DNA of 64,000 bases from Nitrospira sp. (GTDB lineage Bacteria > Nitrospirota > Nitrospiria > Nitrospirales > UBA8639), in assembly GCA_024760505.1 (NCBI GenBank), contig CP058931.1:1064001-1128000 (forward strand). The letters are read 5' to 3'. A program made the position numbers and the translations under genes. The notes under the pieces were generated by a model. The model had not been told where the DNA came from, did no database searches, and worked only from the letters and a program-made list of their open reading frames with translations. Of this stretch, positions 43,213 to 52,139 are shown piece after piece; the stretch's first letter is position 1; each line of letters begins with the position of its first letter.

Positions 43213-44466
43213 ATGGAATCAAAAATCACGTATCAGAAAATTGCATCTCACGAAGCCAAAAAGGGAACGTTTGATAAGTGTGTTTTACTGTACTCGGGAG
43301 GACTGGATACCTCCATTATGCTCAAGTGGATTCAGGAAGCGTATGCCTGTTCCATCGTGGCGCTTACGGTCGATGTGGGCCAATTACATGAGGATCTTGA
43401 AGCGGTAAAAGCGAAGGCGATCAAGCTCGGTGCGGAAGAGGCTGTGGTCATTGACGCCAGGGAAGAATTTGCTGAAAAACTGCTGTCCCGGGCCATTAAA
43501 GCCAATGCCGATTATCAGGGGGGATATCCTCTCTCGACTCCCCTTGCCCGAGTGACCCTCTCGGAAATTGCCGTTCGTGTGGCCAAGGAACGGGGAATCA
43601 AGGTCATTGCGCACGGCTCCACGGGAAAAGGAAATGATCAGGTTCGCTTTGAAAATTACATCACGACATTGGATGCCACTATGAAAGTGATCGCGCCTGT
43701 ACGTGAATGGAGTATGGGCCGGGATGAACAGATTGATTATGCCAAACAACACGATATTCCCATTAAACAAACCAAAGAGTACCTGTATTCGCATGATGAT
43801 AATATGTGGGGCTCGACTAATGAGGGAGGGGATATTGAGGATCCGGCCCGCATTCCTGATTTACGAAAATTTCTGCAGGTATGCATTCCCCCGGAACAGG
43901 CACCGGATGAACCGGAAATTGTCGAAGTCGGGTTTAACAAGGGAATTCCTTGTTCAATCAATGGTGAGGATCTGCCCCTTTGCCAGGTCATTGAACGCGC
44001 CAATGCGGCAGGGGCAAGGCATGGGGTAGGCATTGTCCATTTGACGGAGGACCGCTTAGTCGGATTGAAGGTTCGTGGTGTGTATGAAGCTCCGGGAGCG
44101 GAAATTCTGATCAAAGCGCATTTTAATCTGGAAAAACTCGTCAATACCAGGGATTTAAACGAACTGAAAAAAATCATTGATGAGAAGTGGGCGTACACCT
44201 GTTATGGCGCTAAATGGTTTGATCCATCAATGGATGCCATCCATGCCTTTCAGGATTCCGCCAATCAGCGTGTGAAGGGAACGGTAAAGGTAAAGCTGTT
44301 TAAAGGAAAAGCTGATGTGGTTGCGATGACGTCCCCCTATTCCTTATTCGATGCCAATTTGGCCACTTTTAATAAGGATGCGAGTTTCAACCAGAATGCC
44401 TCTGCAGGTTTTATTGAGATTTACAATCTGGCCCAAAAGACCTATCGGCGCTTAGATCAGGTGTAG
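43213..44466 (+). CDS. argG: argininosuccinate synthase
   Basis: ArgG condenses citrulline and aspartate with ATP in arginine synthesis. The 417 residues include the PP-loop LYSGGLDTSIMLKW near 26-39 and AHGSTGKGNDQVRFE near 135-149. The later DNMWGSTNEGGDIEDP and GIVHLTEDRLVGLKVRG are also typical. Length is normal. No other arginine gene adjoins it. Confidence 0.97.
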   Translation: MESKITYQKIASHEAKKGTFDKCVLLYSGGLDTSIMLKWIQEAYACSIVALTVDVGQLHEDLEAVKAKAIKLGAEEAVVIDAREEFAEKLLSRAIKANADYQGGYPLSTPLARVTLSEIAVRVAKERGIKVIAHGSTGKGNDQVRFENYITTLDATMKVIAPVREWSMGRDEQIDYAKQHDIPIKQTKEYLYSHDDNMWGSTNEGGDIEDPARIPDLRKFLQVCIPPEQAPDEPEIVEVGFNKGIPCSINGEDLPLCQVIERANAAGARHGVGIVHLTEDRLVGLKVRGVYEAPGAEILIKAHFNLEKLVNTRDLNELKKIIDEKWAYTCYGAKWFDPSMDAIHAFQDSANQRVKGTVKVKLFKGKADVVAMTSPYSLFDANLATFNKDASFNQNASAGFIEIYNLAQKTYRRLDQV

Positions 44467-44531
44467 GATGGAGGATGACAGGGATTTGTTATGGGAGATG
44501 GTTTTGAGCGGTCAGCGGTGAAATGAATCCT

Positions 44532-45452
44532 CTATTTAAGCCGCACATCGATGAAAGCTTTTTGTTTAATATCGGCAAGCCAATTCCGATACGCTTCCTC
44601 GGATCGTTGCTTCGTAAGCATCCCACGGATATCCCGTTCCACGACTTCAAGCGGGAGCGGTTGGGGTTGTTGAATTTCTTCTACCATGATGAGGTGAAAT
44701 CCTAAGAGGGTTTCAATAGGGGCCGAGATCTGTCCCGGCTTCAGTTCCCTGACCACCTGCCTCAGAGGGGCCACTAATTCGTTTTCCTGCACCCAGCCTA
44801 ATTCATGAATTTGCTCGAAATGCCTGGTGGCGAAATCCTCGAGCGTCGTATTCGGTGTCCATGCCGCATACATGGTTTGGGCCTTGTTCTTGGCTTTCTC
44901 CCGTTCATAGCCTTCCTGCCCGTCTAGCAGAATTTGCTGGAGGCGGTACCGGGGCGGTGAGAGAAAAAGCGTGGAGTTGGTCTCATAATATCGCCGGATT
45001 TCTTCTTCCTCTATGACAATGTTCCGGCGAATCTCGAAGTCAAAGAGTTTTTTGAGGAGCATTTGATGCCCGAATTCTTCTTCGGTCTGGGTGGGTGGCA
45101 GCGGAGTTCGCCGTAAGGCTTCATCAATCTCGTCCTGAGTGACCGAGAGCCCCTTGGCTTGAGCTTCTTGAATCATGAGGTGATCATCAATCATGTGGTT
45201 CAGGACTTCTCGTTGTTTCTGGAAATACCGCCGGTTCAGTTCCTCTCCGTGATATTTGGCGTTCAGGCGCTTATACTCATCGCGTAATTCCTTTTCAAGA
45301 TCAGAGGACGTAATCACCTCTTTATTCACCACGGCAATAATCCGGTCGGTGAGACTCAAGCTAACCCCAGGAAAGAAGAGAAGGTTCGCCACCACCCAGA
45401 CGGTGAGCGTCTGAAAAGGCCCGTCTTTCAGGCATACACGCACGGCCTTCAC
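44532..45452 (-). CDS. SurA-type periplasmic peptidyl-prolyl isomerase/chaperone
   Basis: The 306 residues begin with a signal-like hydrophobic segment (LTVWVVANLLFFPG). A SurA N-terminal chaperone domain (DRIIAVVNKEVITSSDLEKE, then VLNHMIDDHLMIQEA) and one PpiC-type rotamase region (PRYRLQQILLDG onward, HELGWVQENELVAP) follow. It helps outer-membrane proteins fold, which implies a Gram-negative envelope. SurA proper has two PpiC domains; one is seen here. It is one base downstream of mfd. Confidence 0.87.
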   Translation of the reverse strand: MKAVRVCLKDGPFQTLTVWVVANLLFFPGVSLSLTDRIIAVVNKEVITSSDLEKELRDEYKRLNAKYHGEELNRRYFQKQREVLNHMIDDHLMIQEAQAKGLSVTQDEIDEALRRTPLPPTQTEEEFGHQMLLKKLFDFEIRRNIVIEEEEIRRYYETNSTLFLSPPRYRLQQILLDGQEGYEREKAKNKAQTMYAAWTPNTTLEDFATRHFEQIHELGWVQENELVAPLRQVVRELKPGQISAPIETLLGFHLIMVEEIQQPQPLPLEVVERDIRGMLTKQRSEEAYRNWLADIKQKAFIDVRLK

Positions 45453-45453
45453 G

Positions 45454-48400
45454 TCACGTTCTCACTTCCTCTTTGGCCATCGACTGATGGAGTTCCTGTA
45501 AAATCGTATTAGCCCTGGGGTACATGGATGCCCAATCCTGCTCGGGGAGGGTCAAACGATAGGCACGAGGAGAAAGACAGTCCAGGCGATCTTTCCATTG
45601 GTCCATCAAAGCACGGATCCCCTGTTCCGGGAGTTTGGCCCGTTCATGAAAGCGCAGGCTCATCAGTCCGCCCCGGACTTCGACATACTCGAGCTGGAGG
45701 GCCTTGGCCAACACTTTGATTTGCATGACTTCAAATAGTCGTTCCATGGCGGCAGGAGGCGATCCAAACCGGTCAAGCGTCTCCCCATATAATAAGGCCA
45801 AATCCCCTAACCGGTCACTCCCGGATAACCGTTTGTAGAGTCCCAGGCGCTGGGAGGCGTCTTCCACATATTCCTCGGGAATGAAGGCCGAAACATCAAG
45901 TTGAAGAGTGGGTTCCCATTCTTCTTCCACTTCCTGGCCTTTAAGCTGCTGAACAGCCTGCTCCACCATTTGTAAGTACAGGTCCAACCCGACGGCGGCG
46001 ATATTGCCGGACTGTTGTTTCCCCAGTAAATTCCCCGCTCCCCGGATTTCAAGGTCAGCGGCTGCGATCCGAAACCCGGAGCCCAGTTCCGCAAATTCTT
46101 GAATGGCGTTCATGCGTTTTTGTGCGTCGGTGCTCAGAGTTTCCTCGTTCGGAATGAAGAGGTAGGCAAAGGCTTGTTGCCCGCTTCGCCCCACCCGTCC
46201 GCGAAGTTGATACAGCTGAGAGAGCCCGAATAAATCCGCCCGATCAACCAGGATGGTGTTCGCGCTTGGAATATCCAAACCTGATTGGATAATGGCCGAG
46301 GCCAGCAGCACATCGGCTTCCTGGTGAAAAAATCGTAACATCACCCGTTCCAATAATTGTTCGTTCATTTGGCCATGGGCCATCAATACCCGTGCTTCCG
46401 GAACCAGATCTTGTAACCAGGCACCCGTCTGCTCCATGGTTTCCACTCGGTTGTGCACGTAGTACACCTGCCCTCCACGAGCGAGTTCCCGGGCAATGGC
46501 CTCCCTTACGACTGTCTCATCAAACCGGAGGACCTGGGTTTCCACCGCCAAACGACCCGGAGGCGCGGTCTCAATGACGGATAGGTCTCTGACTCCTGAA
46601 AAGGCCATCTGCAGAGTTCGGGGGATAGGGGTGGCGGACAGCGTGAGCACATCGACCTGGGTCCGGAGTTGCTTTAGCCGTTCTTTATGGCGGACACCAA
46701 ACGATTGTTCTTCATCAATAATCACCAAGCCCAATTGTTTAAAGACGACATCTTTCTGCACGACCCGGTGCGTCCCGATGACAATGTCGATCACCCCGCC
46801 GGCCAAGTCTTTCAGTGTAGCTTTGATCTCATTGGCTGATTGAAAGCGTGACAAAATGCCTATTTTGACCGGGAATGGGGCAAACCGTATTGAAAAATTT
46901 TCAAAATGTTGTTGAGCCAGCAAGGTCGTGGGAACCAGGACGGCCACCTGCCTGTTGCCCTGGATCGCCTTAAAGGCGGCACGCATGGCGACCTCCGTTT
47001 TGCCGTATCCCACATCTCCACAGACCAGGCGGTCCATGGGTTTCGGGGATTCCATATCCCGTCCTATTTCTTCAATGGCTCGAAGCTGGTCAGGCGTTTC
47101 TTCATATTCAAAGCCCGCTTCAAATTCATGGACCAAGAGCGTGTCCTCCTGGTAGGCGCTCCGTCTGGCGACTTCCCGGTTGGCATAGAGTTCAACGAGT
47201 TCCTCGGTCATATCCTCGATGCCTTTTTTGATTTTTGCCTTGGTTTTGCCCCAAGCCGTGCCTCCCAGGCGGTCCAGACGCGGGGACCGTTGTTCCGCTC
47301 CCCGATAGCGGTGGATGTGGTTCAGGCGGTCCAGCGGGACATACAGGGTATCGGTTCCACCGAATTGCAGGAGCAAATAATCACTGGTAAAGCCCTGCAC
47401 TTCCAACCGACGCAAACCCAGATACCGCCCAATTCCATGTTGAAGATGGACGACGAGATCGCCTTCTTTTAGATCCTCCAGCGACGAGAAAAATTTTGCG
47501 GTGGGGGATTTTGTGTGGGGACGATGCCGGATGCCCTTCCCAAATAATTCTTCCTCGGTGACGAACGCGATGTGCCCGTCAGGTGAGAGAAACCCTGCCG
47601 AGAGGTCTCCTTCAAGACAGTAAAAGGGTGCGCGAGCATCGGTGGCGGGTTGAGGGAAGGGGTGCTGCCACTTGTTGGCGGGGAAGCCGTGATCATGCAA
47701 GAGGGACAAGAGGCGTTCCACCTGTCCCGGACTGCGAGCGACAAAAAAGATCTCGGAATCCGCCCGCAATTGGTCCAGTTTGGAAAGGGTTTCCTTAAAG
47801 GGAAGCCCGCGAATGCCTACCCCGACACTACTGGGAGACTGCGCCTGTAAGGAAACAGGCACACAGGGCATGGTGCCGGTATCAGGAGCCACGCTATCCC
47901 ACCATACCGTGGGACACATGCTGGTATAGGTTTTAATGGTTTCCCACATTTCATAGAGTTGATCGGGGTCAGCGTGGCCGGAGGCGCCCCCCTGACCAGG
48001 CTGGAGGTGTTCCCAGGTTTCTAACAACGCATTCCAAAATTGCGCAGCCGCAGCATCCAGATCAACCGGGCGGTAGAAAGAGACGGTGATCGGCGTCTGA
48101 ATGTACTCAAACAGTGTGAATAGTTTGGGATAATACCGGGGAAGGTCCCATTCAATGCTTGCCTGAATGTGTTCGATAGCGCTATCCGGTTGTCCGGAAT
48201 CTGGAGGAATGAACTCCCGAGTGGGTAAGACCCAGGTTTCCTTGAGATGGGTGATGGATTCTTGAGTGGAGGGATCAAACGTCCGGATGGATTCGACCGT
48301 ATCCCCAAGAAATTCAACACGGACGGGATGGTCCTGTGCCGTGGAGAAAATATCCACAATACCGCCACGTACGCTGAACTCACCGGGGACTTCAGCTAAC

Positions 48401-48933
48401 GATCCACGTTCATACCCTAGCCGGATTAATGAACGAAGAAGCACCTCACGCTCGCACGTCTCGCCTATCTTGAGGGAAAAACATGCTTGAGCGAAGACCT
48501 CCGGCGGAAGCAGTTTATGCAAGATGGCCGGCAGTGAGCTCACGATGACGGTGCTTTCACTCCGAGACAACCGGTGGAGGGACCGAACGCGCTGACAAAT
48601 AACGCTGTGGGCCGGCAGTGCAGGGTTATAGGGAATGGTGGCCCATGGAGGAAATAATGCCAGTGTCTCGTGATCCCGCCTGATGAACGAGAAGAAAAAT
48701 TCCAAATCTTCATACAATTCTTCAGCTTGTTCTTGTGTGGGCGTGATGATGAGGTGTGTTTGGCTGTCAGTGCCGGCGGTCTTTTTCTCCGGAAGGGTGA
48801 ACAGGGTCATGGCCAGGGCGAGGCAGGCCTGTTGCGTACTCAGCAGACAGGGCGGGGGCGTTTGTTCCGGGATCGCTGGAACGACCGTGCGCAGCTGGTT
48901 TGCAAAATGATGGAAGACGGAAGGAACGTTCAT
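45454..48933 (-). CDS. mfd: transcription-repair coupling factor Mfd
   Basis: Mfd removes stalled RNA polymerase and recruits UvrA. The 1159 residues show the UvrB-like N-terminal part. The RNA polymerase-interaction domain is near 495-550 (LQHGIGRYLGLRRLEVQGF), and the translocase motifs are GDVGYGKTEVAMRAAFKA and IIDEEQSFGVRHKERLK. The TRG region and the C-terminal D7 domain (LYKRLSGSD onward) complete it. It is followed closely by the surA-type gene and preceded by the hldE fragment. Confidence 0.97.
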   Translation of the reverse strand: MNVPSVFHHFANQLRTVVPAIPEQTPPPCLLSTQQACLALAMTLFTLPEKKTAGTDSQTHLIITPTQEQAEELYEDLEFFFSFIRRDHETLALFPPWATIPYNPALPAHSVICQRVRSLHRLSRSESTVIVSSLPAILHKLLPPEVFAQACFSLKIGETCEREVLLRSLIRLGYERGSLAEVPGEFSVRGGIVDIFSTAQDHPVRVEFLGDTVESIRTFDPSTQESITHLKETWVLPTREFIPPDSGQPDSAIEHIQASIEWDLPRYYPKLFTLFEYIQTPITVSFYRPVDLDAAAAQFWNALLETWEHLQPGQGGASGHADPDQLYEMWETIKTYTSMCPTVWWDSVAPDTGTMPCVPVSLQAQSPSSVGVGIRGLPFKETLSKLDQLRADSEIFFVARSPGQVERLLSLLHDHGFPANKWQHPFPQPATDARAPFYCLEGDLSAGFLSPDGHIAFVTEEELFGKGIRHRPHTKSPTAKFFSSLEDLKEGDLVVHLQHGIGRYLGLRRLEVQGFTSDYLLLQFGGTDTLYVPLDRLNHIHRYRGAEQRSPRLDRLGGTAWGKTKAKIKKGIEDMTEELVELYANREVARRSAYQEDTLLVHEFEAGFEYEETPDQLRAIEEIGRDMESPKPMDRLVCGDVGYGKTEVAMRAAFKAIQGNRQVAVLVPTTLLAQQHFENFSIRFAPFPVKIGILSRFQSANEIKATLKDLAGGVIDIVIGTHRVVQKDVVFKQLGLVIIDEEQSFGVRHKERLKQLRTQVDVLTLSATPIPRTLQMAFSGVRDLSVIETAPPGRLAVETQVLRFDETVVREAIARELARGGQVYYVHNRVETMEQTGAWLQDLVPEARVLMAHGQMNEQLLERVMLRFFHQEADVLLASAIIQSGLDIPSANTILVDRADLFGLSQLYQLRGRVGRSGQQAFAYLFIPNEETLSTDAQKRMNAIQEFAELGSGFRIAAADLEIRGAGNLLGKQQSGNIAAVGLDLYLQMVEQAVQQLKGQEVEEEWEPTLQLDVSAFIPEEYVEDASQRLGLYKRLSGSDRLGDLALLYGETLDRFGSPPAAMERLFEVMQIKVLAKALQLEYVEVRGGLMSLRFHERAKLPEQGIRALMDQWKDRLDCLSPRAYRLTLPEQDWASMYPRANTILQELHQSMAKEEVRT

Positions 48934-48973
48934 AATCTGAAATACACCACGAAAAAGGTTCTCGACGTGCGAA

Positions 48974-49471
48974 CTAGCAGGATGGGCTTATTCCATGAGT
49001 GGTGAGAATTCGTTCAATAATCGTTGTGGTCGAAACATCGGAGACAAGTGGAATCGTTCGCACAAATCCTCCCCGTTCCTCAACAAAATCTTTTCCGATA
49101 ATTCGTTCGGAGGTCCAATCTCCTCCTTTCACAAGGACGTTGGGTTGGATAGCCTTAATGAGATTCAAGGGATCCGGCTCGTCAAAAAGTATGACGTAAT
49201 CTACGCAACCTAATGCGGCAATGACCTCCGCCCGTTGGGCATCGGTTTGGATTGGTCGATGCTTCCCCTTCTCCAGTTGACGGACTGAACGATCGCTGTT
49301 GACTCCGACCACTAATCGATCTCCCAACTGCTTGGCTTCTGCCAGATATCGCGTATGTCCGATATGCAGCAAATCAAAACACCCATTCGTAAAGACAATG
49401 GATTCTCCCGCCTGCTGATGAACGGAAATTCGTTGTAAGAGACTGTCCAAGGTATGAATTTTGGATTGCAT
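48974..49471 (-). CDS. hldE: heptose-1-phosphate adenylyltransferase domain (HldE C-terminal/RfaE2)
   Basis: The enzyme transfers AMP to D-glycero-beta-D-manno-heptose-1-phosphate for lipopolysaccharide core precursors. The 165 residues are a single nucleotidyltransferase domain: FTNGCFDLLHIGHTRYLAEA near 27-46 with the HxGH-type motif, GVNSDRSVRQLEKGKHRPI and the FDEPDPLNLI region. The kinase half of HldE is absent, so it is the stand-alone form. It begins the minus-strand group with mfd and the surA-type gene. Confidence 0.9.
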   Translation of the reverse strand: MQSKIHTLDSLLQRISVHQQAGESIVFTNGCFDLLHIGHTRYLAEAKQLGDRLVVGVNSDRSVRQLEKGKHRPIQTDAQRAEVIAALGCVDYVILFDEPDPLNLIKAIQPNVLVKGGDWTSERIIGKDFVEERGGFVRTIPLVSDVSTTTIIERILTTHGISPSC

Positions 49472-49668
49472 AAGAATAAATCGTTGAATCCTTTCCTGGG
49501 GTCCCTATCTCACATATCCCGTTTTCTGTATGATACCTGCTGTATACGCCAAATCCTAGAGAGGTTACCCAATAAGCCACTTCGGCAAATAGGAAAACAG
49601 GGTATGCGGTCGCGGTCTCAGACCCAACCGGATGTCCTAAGTCTGAGCGCGTCCATTCCAAGAGCTGC

Positions 49669-51156
49669 ATGAGCCAATCCGGTCAAGGTCCCCATCCCGC
49701 CATTCCGGCGCATCAATTTGGTCTCTTTGCCGCCCCGCTCATTGCCGGGTTGATGTTTGTGCTGCTTCCCGAATCCCTGCCCGACCCCGCGAGAATTCTG
49801 TCAACAATTTTAAGCTGGGTAGTGGTGATGTGGATTACGGAGCCTATTCCTCTGCCCATTACCGCTTTGCTGGGCTGTGGATTGTGTGTCGTCGCCGGGT
49901 TAGGAGACATGCAATCCGTGTTTTCTGCCTTTGCCCACCCCATCATCTTCCTGTTTATTGGGAGTTTCTTTATTTCGGAGGCCCTCTCCGTTCATGGGTT
50001 GGACCGCCGGTTTGGCAACTGGCTGTTGTCACGTAAGTGCGTGGGTTCCAATCCTATTCGGATTATGATGGCTATGAGTTTGGCTGTTGCCGGCCTGTCT
50101 ATGTGGATTAACAATACTGCGGCAACGGCGGTCATGTTGCCCATTGCGCTTGGTGTATTACGGGCGCTTCGGCAGGGCTATCCTAATATGGAGACCTTTG
50201 AAACCGGTTTTTTGCTGTGTCTGGCTTATGGCGCCGGCATTGGGGGAGTGGCCACTCTCGTCGGCACCGCGCCGAATTTAATCGGAGTGGGGCTGTTAGC
50301 CCAGCAAGCCCATTTCACGATTTCATTTGACCAATGGTTGCTGATTGGATTGCCGTTGGCGAGTGTGATGCTGCTCGTGATGTTTACGCTTATGTATTGG
50401 TTACATCCTCCCCCTTCTCACTCGTCTTTTCACGAAGGATCTCCCGTTCTCAAGATTTCTGCTCCACCACCATGGACTCGTGGGGAGCACTATACATTTG
50501 CGGTGTTTCTGTTGGCGGTCCTGCTGTGGATACTCCCGGCATTACTCTCAATATGGTTTGAAGGTGATCATGCGGTCGTGCAATGGGTTCGTGCCCATTT
50601 GCCGAAAGAATTGGTACCTATTTTTGCCTCTGGGCTTTTGTTTCTTCTGCCTTTGAATTTTCGGCAGGGGAAATTCACCTTAACATGGAAAGAAGCCGCC
50701 AATATTCATTGGGGAACGATCCTGTTATTCGGGGGAGGCATCGCCTTTGGGGAGTTGATGGTGGAAACCGAATTGGCGAAAGCGATTGGCCAGGGCATGG
50801 TGGCTATGTTCGGCATCGAGTCCATCTGGGGTTTAACGGGTGTGGCCATTCTTACGGCCCTGATTCTCACGGAGCTCGCGTCGAATACCGCAGCGACCAG
50901 TATGATTGTGCCGGTGCTCATCGCCATTGCCCACACGGCTAATTTTTCACCTGTCCCTCCCGTACTGGGAGCTTGTATGGCTGCAAGCCTGGCATTTGTG
51001 TTGCCGGTTTCTACTCCGCCGAATGCCATTGTATATGGAACAGGCAGAATTCCGATTCTCCGAATGGTGCAAGCCGGATTGTTGTTGGATGCAATTGGTG
51101 GGGTGTTGATTTGGGGCGCATTACGTATAGTGGGTCCACTTTTGGGAATTGCTTGA
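49669..51156 (+). CDS. DASS/SLC13-family anion transporter
   Basis: This 495-residue membrane protein of the divalent anion:Na+ symporter family carries dicarboxylates, sulfate or similar ions. Some eleven hydrophobic segments are visible with the two family motifs NNTAATAVMLPIALG (near 144) and ELASNTAATSMIVPVL (near 404). PVSTPPNAIVYGTGRI near the C terminus is typical. The exact anion cannot be told. Confidence 0.88.
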   Translation: MSQSGQGPHPAIPAHQFGLFAAPLIAGLMFVLLPESLPDPARILSTILSWVVVMWITEPIPLPITALLGCGLCVVAGLGDMQSVFSAFAHPIIFLFIGSFFISEALSVHGLDRRFGNWLLSRKCVGSNPIRIMMAMSLAVAGLSMWINNTAATAVMLPIALGVLRALRQGYPNMETFETGFLLCLAYGAGIGGVATLVGTAPNLIGVGLLAQQAHFTISFDQWLLIGLPLASVMLLVMFTLMYWLHPPPSHSSFHEGSPVLKISAPPPWTRGEHYTFAVFLLAVLLWILPALLSIWFEGDHAVVQWVRAHLPKELVPIFASGLLFLLPLNFRQGKFTLTWKEAANIHWGTILLFGGGIAFGELMVETELAKAIGQGMVAMFGIESIWGLTGVAILTALILTELASNTAATSMIVPVLIAIAHTANFSPVPPVLGACMAASLAFVLPVSTPPNAIVYGTGRIPILRMVQAGLLLDAIGGVLIWGALRIVGPLLGIA

Positions 51157-51244
51157 GCTTCTTAACCTAGGAGATAGACCTCAATTGATTTTTAAATAAT
51201 GTTCCGACATAATCGTCGCTGGCATTTCACCTGACCCAAATAAC

Positions 51245-51865
51245 GTGTCTTTGAACCCTTCTCACATACGGTTTGCTCTGTTAACCCAGGACCCCGATCT
51301 CAAGTCGCGGGTTCAAGGTCCTGATCTCCAGAACACCATTACGGTGTTGGATGACTGCTCTTCCCTGGAAGCGGCCATGCGCTCTCAACAATTTACCGGC
51401 GTGATTCTTGATGAATCGGGGAAGAAATTTTTTCCTGCCTTGTCGGCACTGAATGGCCAACTGAATTTGTCCAAGACATTTATTTATGCCGGACCCTTGC
51501 CCGCCTGGAGTACCATGAATCAGATCCGACAGGTTATGGGAGATCAACCATCGGAAGAGGGGGCTATCGATCCGAAAGATGTGAGCTTGGCCAGTTATGT
51601 GGAAAAAAAATTGGGGGATTTTGTTCGAGCGATGAATGTCGGCTCAGGGAAAAACCTCTATCCCACCTTAATGAGAGCTGTGGAACGGCCCCTGATTGAA
51701 CTCGCCTTACGGGAAACGCATGGCAATCAGATTAAAGCGGCTCGTCTTCTTGGTCTCAATCGCAATACTCTCAGGAAAAAGATTACAGAATTTCAAATCT
51801 CCGTCAATCAGCTAAAGCAATCTACTGCCGGAACACGAAAAAAGACGGAATCGGATTCTGTTTGA
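51245..51865 (+). CDS. Fis-type DNA-binding regulator
   Basis: The 206 residues (GTG start) have an N-terminal domain shaped like a degenerate receiver (TVLDDCSSLEAAMRSQQFTG). The C-terminal Fis-like helix-turn-helix, ETHGNQIKAARLLGLNRNTL, is near 160-179. There is no AAA+ domain, so it is not itself a sigma-54 activator. Position between a transporter and tRNA-Val gives no target. Confidence 0.75.
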   Translation: MSLNPSHIRFALLTQDPDLKSRVQGPDLQNTITVLDDCSSLEAAMRSQQFTGVILDESGKKFFPALSALNGQLNLSKTFIYAGPLPAWSTMNQIRQVMGDQPSEEGAIDPKDVSLASYVEKKLGDFVRAMNVGSGKNLYPTLMRAVERPLIELALRETHGNQIKAARLLGLNRNTLRKKITEFQISVNQLKQSTAGTRKKTESDSV

Positions 51866-51901
51866 TAGTCTTTCCATTTCCCCTTGAAAAATAACCATTT
51901 C

Positions 51902-51930
51902 TTGACAAGACCGGCAAGGCAGTCTAGCAT
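51902..51930 (+). promoter_or_regulatory. promoter of tRNA-Val
   Basis: A perfect TTGACA (51902-51907), a spacer of exactly 17 bases and TAGCAT (51925-51930) form a near-consensus sigma-70 promoter. Transcription would start near 51937, 10 bases before the tRNA. Confidence 0.75.
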
Positions 51931-51946
51931 ATGGCCGGTAAGATAT

Positions 51947-52021
51947 AGGCGCGTAGCTCAGGGGGAGAGCGCTACCTTGACACGGTAGAGGTCGGCGGTT
52001 CAATACCGCCCGCGCCTACCA
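51947..52021 (+). tRNA. tRNA-Val (anticodon GAC)
   Basis: A full cloverleaf folds: acceptor AGGCGCG with CGCGCCT, D stem GCTC/GAGC, anticodon stem CTACC/GGTAG with loop TTGACAC (anticodon GAC, reading GUC/GUU), and T stem GGCGG/CCGCC with loop TTCAATA. The terminal CCA is encoded. The length is 75 bases. It has its own promoter just upstream. Confidence 0.95.
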
Positions 52022-52139
52022 TTATCTTTCTCCAAAAAAGCCTGACAGGTATCCAGCTTCCTTAATTGAGAGGAATGGTGCCTTTTCTTGCGTTCATCAC
52101 GGAATGTAGATCCTTTTTTTATTAGGTGTTTTTACTCTA